Below, piece after piece: positions 25,358 through 32,145 of a stretch of 64,000 bases of DNA (positions within the stretch are counted from its first letter, which is position 1; every line of letters starts with the position of its first letter). The DNA comes from JBEEFP01 sp041166085 (GTDB taxonomy: Bacteria; Actinomycetota; Acidimicrobiia; Acidimicrobiales; JAFATL01): assembly GCA_041166085.1 (NCBI GenBank), contig JBEEFP010000045.1:1-64000 (forward strand), read 5' to 3'. Position numbers and translations under genes: made by a program. The notes beneath the pieces are model-generated. The model worked only from the letters and a program-made list of their open reading frames with translations, was not told the origin of the DNA and did not search any database.

Positions 25358-25384
25358 TCCGCCGTGGGACCTGACACGACGGAG
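25358..25384 (+). promoter_or_regulatory. Probable riboswitch expression platform sequestering the ribosome site
   Basis: TCCGCCG (25358-25364) can pair with CGACGGA (25377-25383) with one mismatch. The latter contains GG of the GGAG ribosome-binding site at 25381-25384, seven bases before ATG 25392. Ligand-dependent opening or closing of this helix would set translation. Confidence 0.5.
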
Positions 25385-25391
25385 ACAACCG

Positions 25392-27275
25392 ATGCCTGCT
25401 CGCTGGCGACTGATGATCCTGGCCCTGCTCACGGGCCTCGTGCTGCTCCTGGTTCCGGGAGCGGCGTGGGCCGACTCCCAACCCGGGCTGGTCGGCAACC
25501 TCGGCGGCCTGATCGGCAGTGGCAACGCCCCGCCGCAGTCACCTCCGACGACGGCCGCACCCGCGGCGCCTCCGCCGGCTGCTGCGCCCGTCCCGTCGCG
25601 GCCGGCGGCGGCGCCGCCCGTCCATCACGCGGCGCCGCCGGCGCCCGCGCCGAAGCCCGGGCCTGCCGTCAATGCGCCACTGGCCGCAGCGCAGCCCGAC
25701 GCAACGACCGCGCCGATCGCCACGGCCGATGCCGGGCGCGAGACGCTGGTCGCGGCCGACAACACGATCGTGCCCCCGGTGCTCGCGCCGCTCACCAGCA
25801 AGCGCACCTCCCCGGTGGTGGCCACGATCATCGGCGCCATCGCCGCCCTGCTCACCGAGCGGGCCCTGGCACGCGGACGCAAGGCCCTCGCCGCTCGTCG
25901 CGAGGCCAACGCCGAGCTGCCCGCCTTCATCACCGCGGGCAACACGTCGCGGCGTGCTCGCAACGTGCAGGCAGGTGCGGTGTTCGCGGTCGCACTCACC
26001 GGCGTCGTCATCGTGACGGCCGCCAGCGGAGGCGGCGTGAAGAACTACGGCTTCCTCGCCATGGGCTACCTGGCCGTGAAGCTCGTGCTCTCGAGCCGGT
26101 ACCGACCGCACGAGGGCAACGACGAGGTGCGCGCGCTGTCGGTCGCCGCCATCGTGCCCGTCTACAACGAGGACCCGGCTGCGTTCCGGCGCTGCCTCGA
26201 CAGCCTGCTGGCCCAGACCCACGCACTGCGCGAGATCTGGGTCATCGACGACGGGTCGTCGTCGGACGTCTGCCTGCAGATCGCACGCGGCGTGCTGCGC
26301 GACGTACCGGGCGCCCAGGTGCGCGCCTTCCGCCGCAACCGCGGCAAGCGTGAGGCCCAGGCCTTCGCCTTCAAGCGTTCGACGGCGGACATCTTCTGCA
26401 CCATCGACTCCGACACGGTGCTCGATCCGCATGCGGTGGAGGAGGGCATCAAGCCCTTCGCCGACGCCAAGATCACCGCGGTCACCGGCAACGTGCGGGC
26501 CCTCAACCACCGCAAGAATCTGCTGACCAAGCTCATCGACCTGCGCTACGCCAATGCCTTCCTCTACGAACGGGCCGCCTACTCGATGCTCGGGTCGGTG
26601 CTCTGCGCGTGCGGCAGCCTCAGCTTCTGGCGGTCGGAGGTCATCAAGGACAACCTCGAGGACTTCGTCAACCAGACGTTCCTCGGCATCCCCGTGCAGT
26701 ACGGCGACGACCGCCGTCTCACCAACTACGCCCTGCAACGCGGGCGAGTGGTGGTGCAGGACTCGTCGGTCGCATTCACGGTGGTGCCCGAGCGCATGCA
26801 GCACTTCGTGCGCCAGCAGCTGCGGTGGAACAAGAGCTTCTTCCGGGAGACCCTCTGGGTGCTGCGCAACTTCTCGCCCAAGCGGTGGGTGTGGTGGCTG
26901 TCGCTGGCCGAGATCGCCATGTGGGCCACGTTCTCCACGGGCATCGTGATGGCGACGCTGGTGACGCCCCTGCTCACCGGCCGGCTCGCGCTGCTGTACT
27001 ACCTGAGCTACCTGGCGGTGATGTCCTACGCCCGCTCGGTGCGCTACTTCGGCGCCAGCGAGAGCTCGTGGATCTACCAGCTCTACGTCTTCCTGCTCTC
27101 ACCCGTCTACGCGGCGCTGCACGTGGGCCTGCTCATCCCGCTGCGGATCTGGGCGCTGCTCACGCTGCGCCAGCGGGGCTGGGGAACTCGTGCGACCGTC
27201 GAGGTCGCGCTCGCTTCTGGGGATGGCGCCGCGCCGGCGGCGCTGTCCCCTGGGCTTGTCGCGGTGGCAGCGTGA
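25392..27275 (+). CDS. Processive family-2 glycosyltransferase (exopolysaccharide synthase)
   Basis: 627 residues from ATG 25392. Signal-like N-terminal helix (1-27), a Pro/Ala-rich segment (~40-110), two membrane helices (~190-235), then a GT2 domain: VAAIVPVYNED (~250), DDGSSSD, CTIDSDT (DxD at ~337), GDDRRLTNYALQ and QQLRWNKS (QxxRW at ~475). At least four further membrane helices follow. QxxRW marks processive synthases such as hyaluronan, NodC or cellulose synthase-like enzymes. No PilZ domain is seen, so c-di-GMP probably acts at the riboswitch. The product is unknown. Confidence 0.9.
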   Translation: MPARWRLMILALLTGLVLLLVPGAAWADSQPGLVGNLGGLIGSGNAPPQSPPTTAAPAAPPPAAAPVPSRPAAAPPVHHAAPPAPAPKPGPAVNAPLAAAQPDATTAPIATADAGRETLVAADNTIVPPVLAPLTSKRTSPVVATIIGAIAALLTERALARGRKALAARREANAELPAFITAGNTSRRARNVQAGAVFAVALTGVVIVTAASGGGVKNYGFLAMGYLAVKLVLSSRYRPHEGNDEVRALSVAAIVPVYNEDPAAFRRCLDSLLAQTHALREIWVIDDGSSSDVCLQIARGVLRDVPGAQVRAFRRNRGKREAQAFAFKRSTADIFCTIDSDTVLDPHAVEEGIKPFADAKITAVTGNVRALNHRKNLLTKLIDLRYANAFLYERAAYSMLGSVLCACGSLSFWRSEVIKDNLEDFVNQTFLGIPVQYGDDRRLTNYALQRGRVVVQDSSVAFTVVPERMQHFVRQQLRWNKSFFRETLWVLRNFSPKRWVWWLSLAEIAMWATFSTGIVMATLVTPLLTGRLALLYYLSYLAVMSYARSVRYFGASESSWIYQLYVFLLSPVYAALHVGLLIPLRIWALLTLRQRGWGTRATVEVALASGDGAAPAALSPGLVAVAA

Positions 27276-27307
27276 TGACCGCGGCCGCGACCGCAGCACG
27301 CGGCGGC

Positions 27308-27802
27308 TCAGCCCGCGGCGGTGCGTTCGATGGCGGTGTACTGCCAGTTGCAGCGGGCGCCGCCGTCCATGGCGTGCCAGCGGGCGTAGACACGCCAGCC
27401 CGACGCCACCATCACGTTGCCGGTCCAGGCCAGCGCGCCGTGGGGCGGCACCATCGTCGGCGTCGCTCCCTCGAGCGAGAGCACGGCGTGGGTCGTGCCG
27501 TCACGGTCGGCCAGCACGAACTCCATGGGCCGGGCCGCGTCCTCGCAGTTGGTGGCGCGCATGGTCTGCAGTTGCCAATACACGCCGTCGGGAACGGCGC
27601 GATAGCTGGCCAGCTCACCGCGCTGGCTGTCGAAGCTGACCGACTGGTTCACGAGGGTCTCGCCTGCGCCCAGCTGGCCGCGGTTGACGATCGCCGCGAA
27701 CACGTTGGTGGAGTCGAGCGCGGCCATGGCCGCGGCGCCGAGGGCCACGGCCACGCCGAGGGTCAGGACCTTGCGCAGCCCGGTGCGAACGGGGTGCCCC
27801 AT
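27308..27802 (-). CDS. Secreted hypothetical protein
   Basis: 164 residues from ATG 27802, with AGGAGA seven bases upstream. Residues 1-36 form an N-terminal signal or anchor (RKVLTLGVAVALGAAAMAA). The mature part contains two cysteines (TNCED and ARCNW) that may form a disulphide and a run of beta-like segments. No known domain. It is convergent with the glycosyltransferase gene and divergent from the second riboswitch transcript; a role in the same envelope function is possible but unproven. Confidence 0.65.
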   Translation of the reverse strand: MGHPVRTGLRKVLTLGVAVALGAAAMAALDSTNVFAAIVNRGQLGAGETLVNQSVSFDSQRGELASYRAVPDGVYWQLQTMRATNCEDAARPMEFVLADRDGTTHAVLSLEGATPTMVPPHGALAWTGNVMVASGWRVYARWHAMDGGARCNWQYTAIERTAAG

Positions 27803-27929
27803 GCAGATCTCCTACGTGCTCCGCCCAGCTGGAGGCTCCGTGCCTCACCACCCACAGCGTACGAAATACCACCCTAAGCGCGCAACAGCCCGAAGGGACC
27901 ATATGCAGTAGTCCGCAGCAACCACGCAG

Positions 27930-28025
27930 GAACCACGACAAAGGCAACCCCGGGGAAACCCGGGACGACGCAAAGCCACGGGCCTACGGAGCGAGCTCCA
28001 CGGCAGCCGGGCTTCCGAATGGGGA
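27930..28025 (+). ncRNA. Second cyclic-di-GMP-I (GEMM) riboswitch, ahead of a CAP-domain gene
   Basis: The same ordered blocks as at 25258: CACGACAAAGGCAA (27933 onward), a GGGGAAACCC loop, ACGCAAAGCCACGGGCCTA (27968 onward) and GGCAGCCGGGCTTCCGA (28002 onward). The aptamer's final GGGG at 28021-28024 lies seven bases before ATG 28031 and is the only ribosome-site candidate, so closing the terminal helix could block translation directly. Confidence 0.92.
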
Positions 28026-28030
28026 CGACA

Positions 28031-28855
28031 ATGAAACGCGCTCTGGTTCTGCTCGCCGTCACGGCGGGCGCCCTCCTCCTGCCCATGCGGCCCGCCGCGG
28101 CCGACCCCGCGGGTGACGAGGCCGACTTCATCCAACGCACCAACGCCCTGCGAGCCGAGAAGGGCGCACCGCCGCTCTCGGTCGACGCCGAGCTCACCGA
28201 CATCGCCCGACGCTGGTCGGCGCACATGGCCGACCAGGGCGAGCTGTCGCACAACCCGAACCTCGGCGACGAGGCCCACGACTGGCAGATGCTCGGCGAG
28301 AACGTCGGCACGGGTCCGACCGTCGAGTCGATCCACAACGCGTTCGTCAACAGCGAGCACCACTACGCCAACCTCGTCGACCCGAGCTTCACGCTCATCG
28401 GCGTGGGCGTGGTCGAGCGCGACGGCCGCATCTGGGTGACCGAGGACTTCAAGCAGCCGGCCAAGGCCGCGGCCTCGCGACCGGCGCCCGCACCCGCGCC
28501 GCCCAGGCCGGCGGCGCCCCCGAGGCCGAGGCCCCGTCCCGCGCCAGCAGCGCCCCGTCCCGCGACGGCGCCTCAGGCGCAACCCGTGTCCCGGCCGCCC
28601 ACAGCGCCGGTGGCGATGCAGACCCCACCTGCACCGCCGGTCCCGGTGACGGCGTCACCGACCCCCGTGACGCCGTCACCGGTGACGACACAACCGCCGT
28701 CGGTCGCGGGGCGCCAGTACGAGCGCGTGCGCTCGGCGGCGGTCGACCACGGCCCCGCCTTCGCCCAAGGGGTGGCTCTCGCCTTGCTCGGTCTGGTCGC
28801 GTCGCGTGCAGCGCGCATGGCGCGCGTGGCCAAGGTGCGGCGATGCGCAGTCTGA
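28031..28855 (+). CDS. Secreted CAP/SCP-domain protein under riboswitch control
   Basis: 274 residues from ATG 28031 (ATG 28019 is inside the aptamer). Signal peptide ~1-26 ending AAADP. The CAP domain at ~30-145 has RTNALRAEKG, WSAHMADQGELSHNPN, GENVGTG, and HHYANLVDPSF, including the His and Glu positions typical of bacterial SCP proteins. A ~90-residue Pro/Thr/Ala-rich stalk and a C-terminal hydrophobic helix with a basic tail suggest anchoring in the membrane. Function in bacteria is not established. Confidence 0.9.
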   Translation: MKRALVLLAVTAGALLLPMRPAAADPAGDEADFIQRTNALRAEKGAPPLSVDAELTDIARRWSAHMADQGELSHNPNLGDEAHDWQMLGENVGTGPTVESIHNAFVNSEHHYANLVDPSFTLIGVGVVERDGRIWVTEDFKQPAKAAASRPAPAPAPPRPAAPPRPRPRPAPAAPRPATAPQAQPVSRPPTAPVAMQTPPAPPVPVTASPTPVTPSPVTTQPPSVAGRQYERVRSAAVDHGPAFAQGVALALLGLVASRAARMARVAKVRRCAV

Positions 28856-29034
28856 CGTGCACGGCGTGCGGACACGCCTTTGCGACCGCGTGGTCGGACG
28901 TCGTGGTGGTCGAGGGACGCCGCATGCGCGAGTGCCGCGCATGCGGCGTCCGACAGCCGTGGCAGCTCCGATCACGCGGTGGATGGCTTTCCCATCGAGA
29001 GGCTGTTACGGAATCTTTGCCCTCGACCCGTTGA
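28843..29034 (+). CDS. Small zinc-ribbon protein
   Basis: 63 residues from ATG 28843, overlapping the CAP gene end by 13 bases. CTAC at 6-9 and CRAC at ~32-35 make two CxxC knuckles in a compact ribbon, followed by a basic tail. The overlap suggests coupling to the CAP gene. It resembles, in size and Cys pattern, the protein at 20714-20899. No stronger evidence for expression is seen. Confidence 0.5.
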   Translation: MRSLTCTACGHAFATAWSDVVVVEGRRMRECRACGVRQPWQLRSRGGWLSHREAVTESLPSTR

Positions 29035-29060
29035 CGTGCGGCCCGTCCGCCCAATAACCT
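29031..29060 (+). promoter_or_regulatory. Promoter ahead of the sigma factor gene
   Basis: TTGACG (29031-29036) and TAACCT (29055-29060) are 18 bases apart, a good housekeeping promoter match. A transcript would start near 29067, before ATG 29146. TTGACG overlaps the stop of the upstream small gene. Confidence 0.5.
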
Positions 29061-29145
29061 TCCGGCCGGACGCGCATTGATGCGTCCGTTTGGGTGCCAG
29101 AGCGTCGAGGCGCGGCGTGGGCCCAATCCGACGGGGGTCGGGGTC

Positions 29146-29664
29146 ATGCAGGTGCTGGAGGCCGACACGGCCTTCGCGGCGTTCGAGCGGTGTTACCTGC
29201 GCGAGCGGGTGCGCTTGGAGCGCTACTGCGAGCGGTTGATCGGCGATGTGTCTGCCGCGGGCGACGTGGCGCAGGAGTCCTTCGCGCGGGCGTGGGGCAG
29301 GCGTGGCGACTTCGAGTCCGACGAGCACCTCCGACGCTGGCTGTACCGCGTCGCCCACAACCTGTGCGTGGACGTGGTGAAGGGCAGGCGCCGGTACGTG
29401 CCGGTCGGCACCCTGCCCGACCGAGCGGCCGACGAGCCCACGCCGTACGAGGACCTCGCCGCCCTGCGCCTCGCCTTCCGCACCCTCAGCGCGCGGGACC
29501 GGCGCCTGCTCGACCTCCGCTTCACCGACGACCTCAGCTACGCCGAGGTGGGTGGGCGCCTGTCGCTCTCACTGGCCGCGGCGCGCGTGGGCGTGTTCCG
29601 CGCCAAGCACGCGCTGCGCCGGCGCATGCTGGCCGACGACGACACCGTCATCGACCTGCGTTAG
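29146..29664 (+). CDS. ECF-type RNA polymerase sigma factor
   Basis: 172 residues from ATG 29146; upstream in-frame starts at 29077 and 29080 would add an unconserved N-terminus. Region 2 covers ~8-75 (GDVAQESFARAWGRR, LRRWLYRVAHNLCVDVVKGRRR) and region 4 ~105-160 (LSARDRRLLDLRFTDDLSYAEVGGRLSLSLAAARVGVFRAKHALRRR). No anti-sigma gene is adjacent; the orphan zinc-finger anti-sigma at 42482 is a conceivable partner. Its stop overlaps the convergent MFS stop region by four bases. Confidence 0.88.
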   Translation: MQVLEADTAFAAFERCYLRERVRLERYCERLIGDVSAAGDVAQESFARAWGRRGDFESDEHLRRWLYRVAHNLCVDVVKGRRRYVPVGTLPDRAADEPTPYEDLAALRLAFRTLSARDRRLLDLRFTDDLSYAEVGGRLSLSLAAARVGVFRAKHALRRRMLADDDTVIDLR

Positions 29665-30965
29665 CGGACGGCGGCCCGCTCGGGGTCGATGGCCAGCTCG
29701 CCGACGCCGTCGAGCACGATGACGTCCGCGTCCGAGGCCGCGACAGGACGGGCCGCGGCCCGGCGGGCGGCCAGCAGGCCGAAGGCGCCGGCGACCAACG
29801 CGGCGGCGGAGCCGACGCCGATGCCGTAGCGGGCGCCGAAGCGCTCGGACACCCATCCGACGATGGGGCCGCCGATTGGTGTGCTGCCGAGGAAGAGCAT
29901 GGCCTGCAGCGCCAGCACGCGGCCGCGCATCTCGGGCGCGGCCTCGAGTTGGACGATGGCCGTCGAGCTGGTGAGGAAGGCGATGCTGGCCAGGCCGAGG
30001 AGGGGGCCGGCGATGAAGGCGACGGTCTGGTTAGGCGCGACGGCCATGAGGGCGAGGGCGACGCCGTAGGCGAGCGCGCTGAACGCGACCGAACGCACGC
30101 CGATGCGCGTCCGTCGCGCGACCGCCAGCGCGCCGATGAGGGCGCCGACGCTGACCACCGAGAAGAGGATGGTGAAGGTGTTGGCGTCACCGTGCAGATC
30201 GCGTGTGGCGAAGAGGGGGAAGACGGTCTGGAAGTTGTACGACAGCGTGCCGACGAGGGCCATCATGGCGAGCGGCACCCAGAGCTCGGTGACGCTGCGG
30301 GCGTACCGCAGCCCGGCCCGCACCTGCCCCCGGGCGCGCGGCGTGACGGGCGGCCGGCGCAGCTCCTCGGTGCGCATCATCCAGAGTCCGGTGAGCACCG
30401 CGGTGTAGGAGACACCGTCGAGCAGGAAGGCCCACCCGAACCCCGCGGTGCTGATGAGCAGACCGGCGAGCGCGGGTCCCACCACGCGCGACGCGGTCAT
30501 GAGCGCGCTGTTGAGGGAGACGGCGTTGGCGACGTCGGGCTGCTCGACCATCTCGACGACGAAGCTGCGGCGGGCCGGGTTGTCGAAGGCGATGGTGATG
30601 CCTCCCACCAGCGCGACGGCGTAGATGGCGAGCACGGGTGGGTTGCCGCTGAAGGCGAGGGCGGCGAGGGTGAAGGACTGCGCCATCGCGATGGTCTGCA
30701 CGATGAGGAGCAGGCGTCGCTTGTCGGAGCGGTCGGCGACGAGCCCGGCCCAGGGTCCGAGTAGCAGGACGGGACCGAACTGGGCGGCGGCCAGTCCGCC
30801 GAGGGCGATGCCGCTGTTGGTGAGCTTGAGGACGAGCAGCGCCTGGGCGACGAGGGTCAGCCAGTTGCCGACCTGGGAGATGAGCTGGCCGGTGAAGAAC
30901 AGGCGGAAGTTCCGCACGCTGAGCGAGCGGAAGGTGTCATGGGTGAGGGATCTGACCAGCTTCAT
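29661..30965 (-). CDS. MFS drug/metabolite exporter
   Basis: 434 residues from ATG 30965, sharing ATGA with the MarR stop. About twelve membrane helices, with DRSDKRRLLL in the loop between helices 2 and 3 (the MFS motif-A position) and a repeat of it in the second half. It belongs to the enterobactin-exporter-like group. Overlap with the MarR gene makes it the probable target of that repressor, in a drug-responsive export unit. The substrate is unknown. Confidence 0.88.
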   Translation of the reverse strand: MKLVRSLTHDTFRSLSVRNFRLFFTGQLISQVGNWLTLVAQALLVLKLTNSGIALGGLAAAQFGPVLLLGPWAGLVADRSDKRRLLLIVQTIAMAQSFTLAALAFSGNPPVLAIYAVALVGGITIAFDNPARRSFVVEMVEQPDVANAVSLNSALMTASRVVGPALAGLLISTAGFGWAFLLDGVSYTAVLTGLWMMRTEELRRPPVTPRARGQVRAGLRYARSVTELWVPLAMMALVGTLSYNFQTVFPLFATRDLHGDANTFTILFSVVSVGALIGALAVARRTRIGVRSVAFSALAYGVALALMAVAPNQTVAFIAGPLLGLASIAFLTSSTAIVQLEAAPEMRGRVLALQAMLFLGSTPIGGPIVGWVSERFGARYGIGVGSAAALVAGAFGLLAARRAAARPVAASDADVIVLDGVGELAIDPERAAVR

Positions 30966-31423
30966 GGTTGGTCCTGGCTGATGATCTTCTCGATGACATC
31001 GAGGGCGTTGGCCAGGCGGGTGCGCTCGTCGGCGTCGAGCCGCTGCAGGCGCGCGTTCAGCCATTGGTTCTTGCGCCGGCGCGACGCAGCGAGCAGGGCG
31101 GTGCCTTCCGGGGTGAGGGAGACCACGGCGACGCGGCGGTCGCGCGGGTCGGCCTCGCGCGCGAGCAGGCCATCGGCCTCGAGCTTGGTGACGACCTTGG
31201 TGATGCTCGGTGGCGCCACCCGCTCGTGCTCGGCGAGGGCGCCGAGGGTCATGGGCCCGTGCAGATCGACGGTGGCGAGGGCGGCCAGTTGACTGGGGGA
31301 CAGACCGGTGTCGGCCTGGCGGCGCAGGATGCGGGCCAGGCGCGTCGCGCTCAGGCGCAGCCGCGCCGCCATGGCGGCCGGGTCGGTGGTTGTACGGGTG
31401 GCGGCGGTGGGGCTGGCGGGCAC
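30962..31423 (-). CDS. MarR-family repressor
   Basis: 153 residues from GTG 31423. Winged helix at ~45-110: LSPSQLAALATVDLHGPMTLGALAEHERVAPPSITKVVTKLEADGLLAREADPRDRRVAVVSLT, including the conserved DxRDRR wing. The promoter at 31431-31459 would start transcription at the GTG itself, so the mRNA is probably leaderless. It is coupled by ATGA to the exporter gene. Confidence 0.92.
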   Translation of the reverse strand: MPASPTAATRTTTDPAAMAARLRLSATRLARILRRQADTGLSPSQLAALATVDLHGPMTLGALAEHERVAPPSITKVVTKLEADGLLAREADPRDRRVAVVSLTPEGTALLAASRRRKNQWLNARLQRLDADERTRLANALDVIEKIISQDQP

Positions 31424-31430
31424 GAAAAAT

Positions 31431-31460
31431 AGTTTACCAGGCTAATTAGCTTAGGTAAAC
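31431..31460 (-). promoter_or_regulatory. MarR promoter with operator in the spacer
   Basis: On the minus strand TTTACC (31459-31454) and TAAACT (31436-31431) are 17 bases apart; seven bases separate TAAACT from GTG 31423. The spacer contains the perfect palindrome GCTAATTAGC (31441-31450), nested between GTTTACC and GGTAAAC arms. A repressor here would block both promoter elements. Confidence 0.6.
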
Positions 31461-31552
31461 GGTTTACCGGCCAGACCCGTCGGGAAATGAGTGGCCTGGA
31501 ATCCCCGGCGCAAACGGCGGTGCGCCCCGTCATCACGGAGGAAGCGTCCGCC

Positions 31553-31867
31553 ATGGAAACCCTGCTCGGAGTGGAGACGTACGTCGACGACGGTGTCGCG
31601 ACGGTGCGCCTGGTGGGCGAGCTCGACATGGCGAGTGCCCAGCGACTGCGGGACTGCGTGGGCGAGCTGCTCGGCGGCGGTCAGCGCCGCCTGGTGGTGG
31701 ACATGGCCGAGCTCGACTTCATCGACTCCACCGGCCTCGGCGTCCTCGTCGCCGCCCTCAAGCGCTTCCGTGACGTCGACGGCACCTTCGCCATCAAGGA
31801 CCCGCGCAGCCCGGTCCGCCGCGTCCTCGAGGTGACACGGCTCGATCAGGTCTTCGAGATCGTCTGA
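31553..31867 (+). CDS. STAS-domain anti-sigma factor antagonist (paralogue)
   Basis: 104 residues from ATG 31553, with GGAGGAAG eight bases upstream; the frame is open from 31487 but without a site. TVRLVGELDMASAQRL and VVDMAELDFIDSTGLGVLVAALKRF closely match the protein at 14210, including the DSTG phosphosite. The two probably arose by duplication and may feed the same or parallel switch systems. A long hairpin follows at 31882. Confidence 0.87.
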   Translation: METLLGVETYVDDGVATVRLVGELDMASAQRLRDCVGELLGGGQRRLVVDMAELDFIDSTGLGVLVAALKRFRDVDGTFAIKDPRSPVRRVLEVTRLDQVFEIV

Positions 31868-31881
31868 CACAACGGCAGAGG

Positions 31882-31925
31882 TTCTGGTGCACTAGCGGTC
31901 AACTATGGCCGCTACTGCACCAGAA
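31882..31925. terminator. 17-base near-perfect hairpin after the STAS gene
   Basis: TTCTGGTGCACTAGCGG (31882-31898) and CCGCTACTGCACCAGAA (31909-31925) pair with a single mismatch around a 10-base loop, 14 bases after the stop. No T-run. Part of the recurring long-hairpin set. Confidence 0.55.
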
Positions 31926-31964
31926 ACCGGGTCGAAACCGCTCAGGTCGCCAGGAAGGGTGCCG

Positions 31965-32138
31965 ATGGGTCGATCCATGGAACGGCACCCCCAGCACGGT
32001 GAGCTCGGCTGCTGGTACCCCGTCGCCGGGGTGGACCGGCTGTGCCGCCGCGACACCGCCGGCGCCTCCACGGGCCTGTGCCCGGCCCACCAGCGTCAGG
32101 TGCTGCACCTGCGCTGGCCGGCCGCGTTGTCCTCCTGA
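31965..32138 (+). CDS. Possible small Cys-containing protein
   Basis: 57 residues from ATG 31965, with AGGAAGG six bases upstream. Three cysteines (GCWYPV, LCRRD, LCPAH) and several His residues suggest metal binding. The strong ribosome-binding site is the main argument; I do not recognise a family. It ends eight bases from the convergent hydrolase gene. Confidence 0.4.
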   Translation: MGRSMERHPQHGELGCWYPVAGVDRLCRRDTAGASTGLCPAHQRQVLHLRWPAALSS

Positions 32139-32145
32139 GCCTGAG

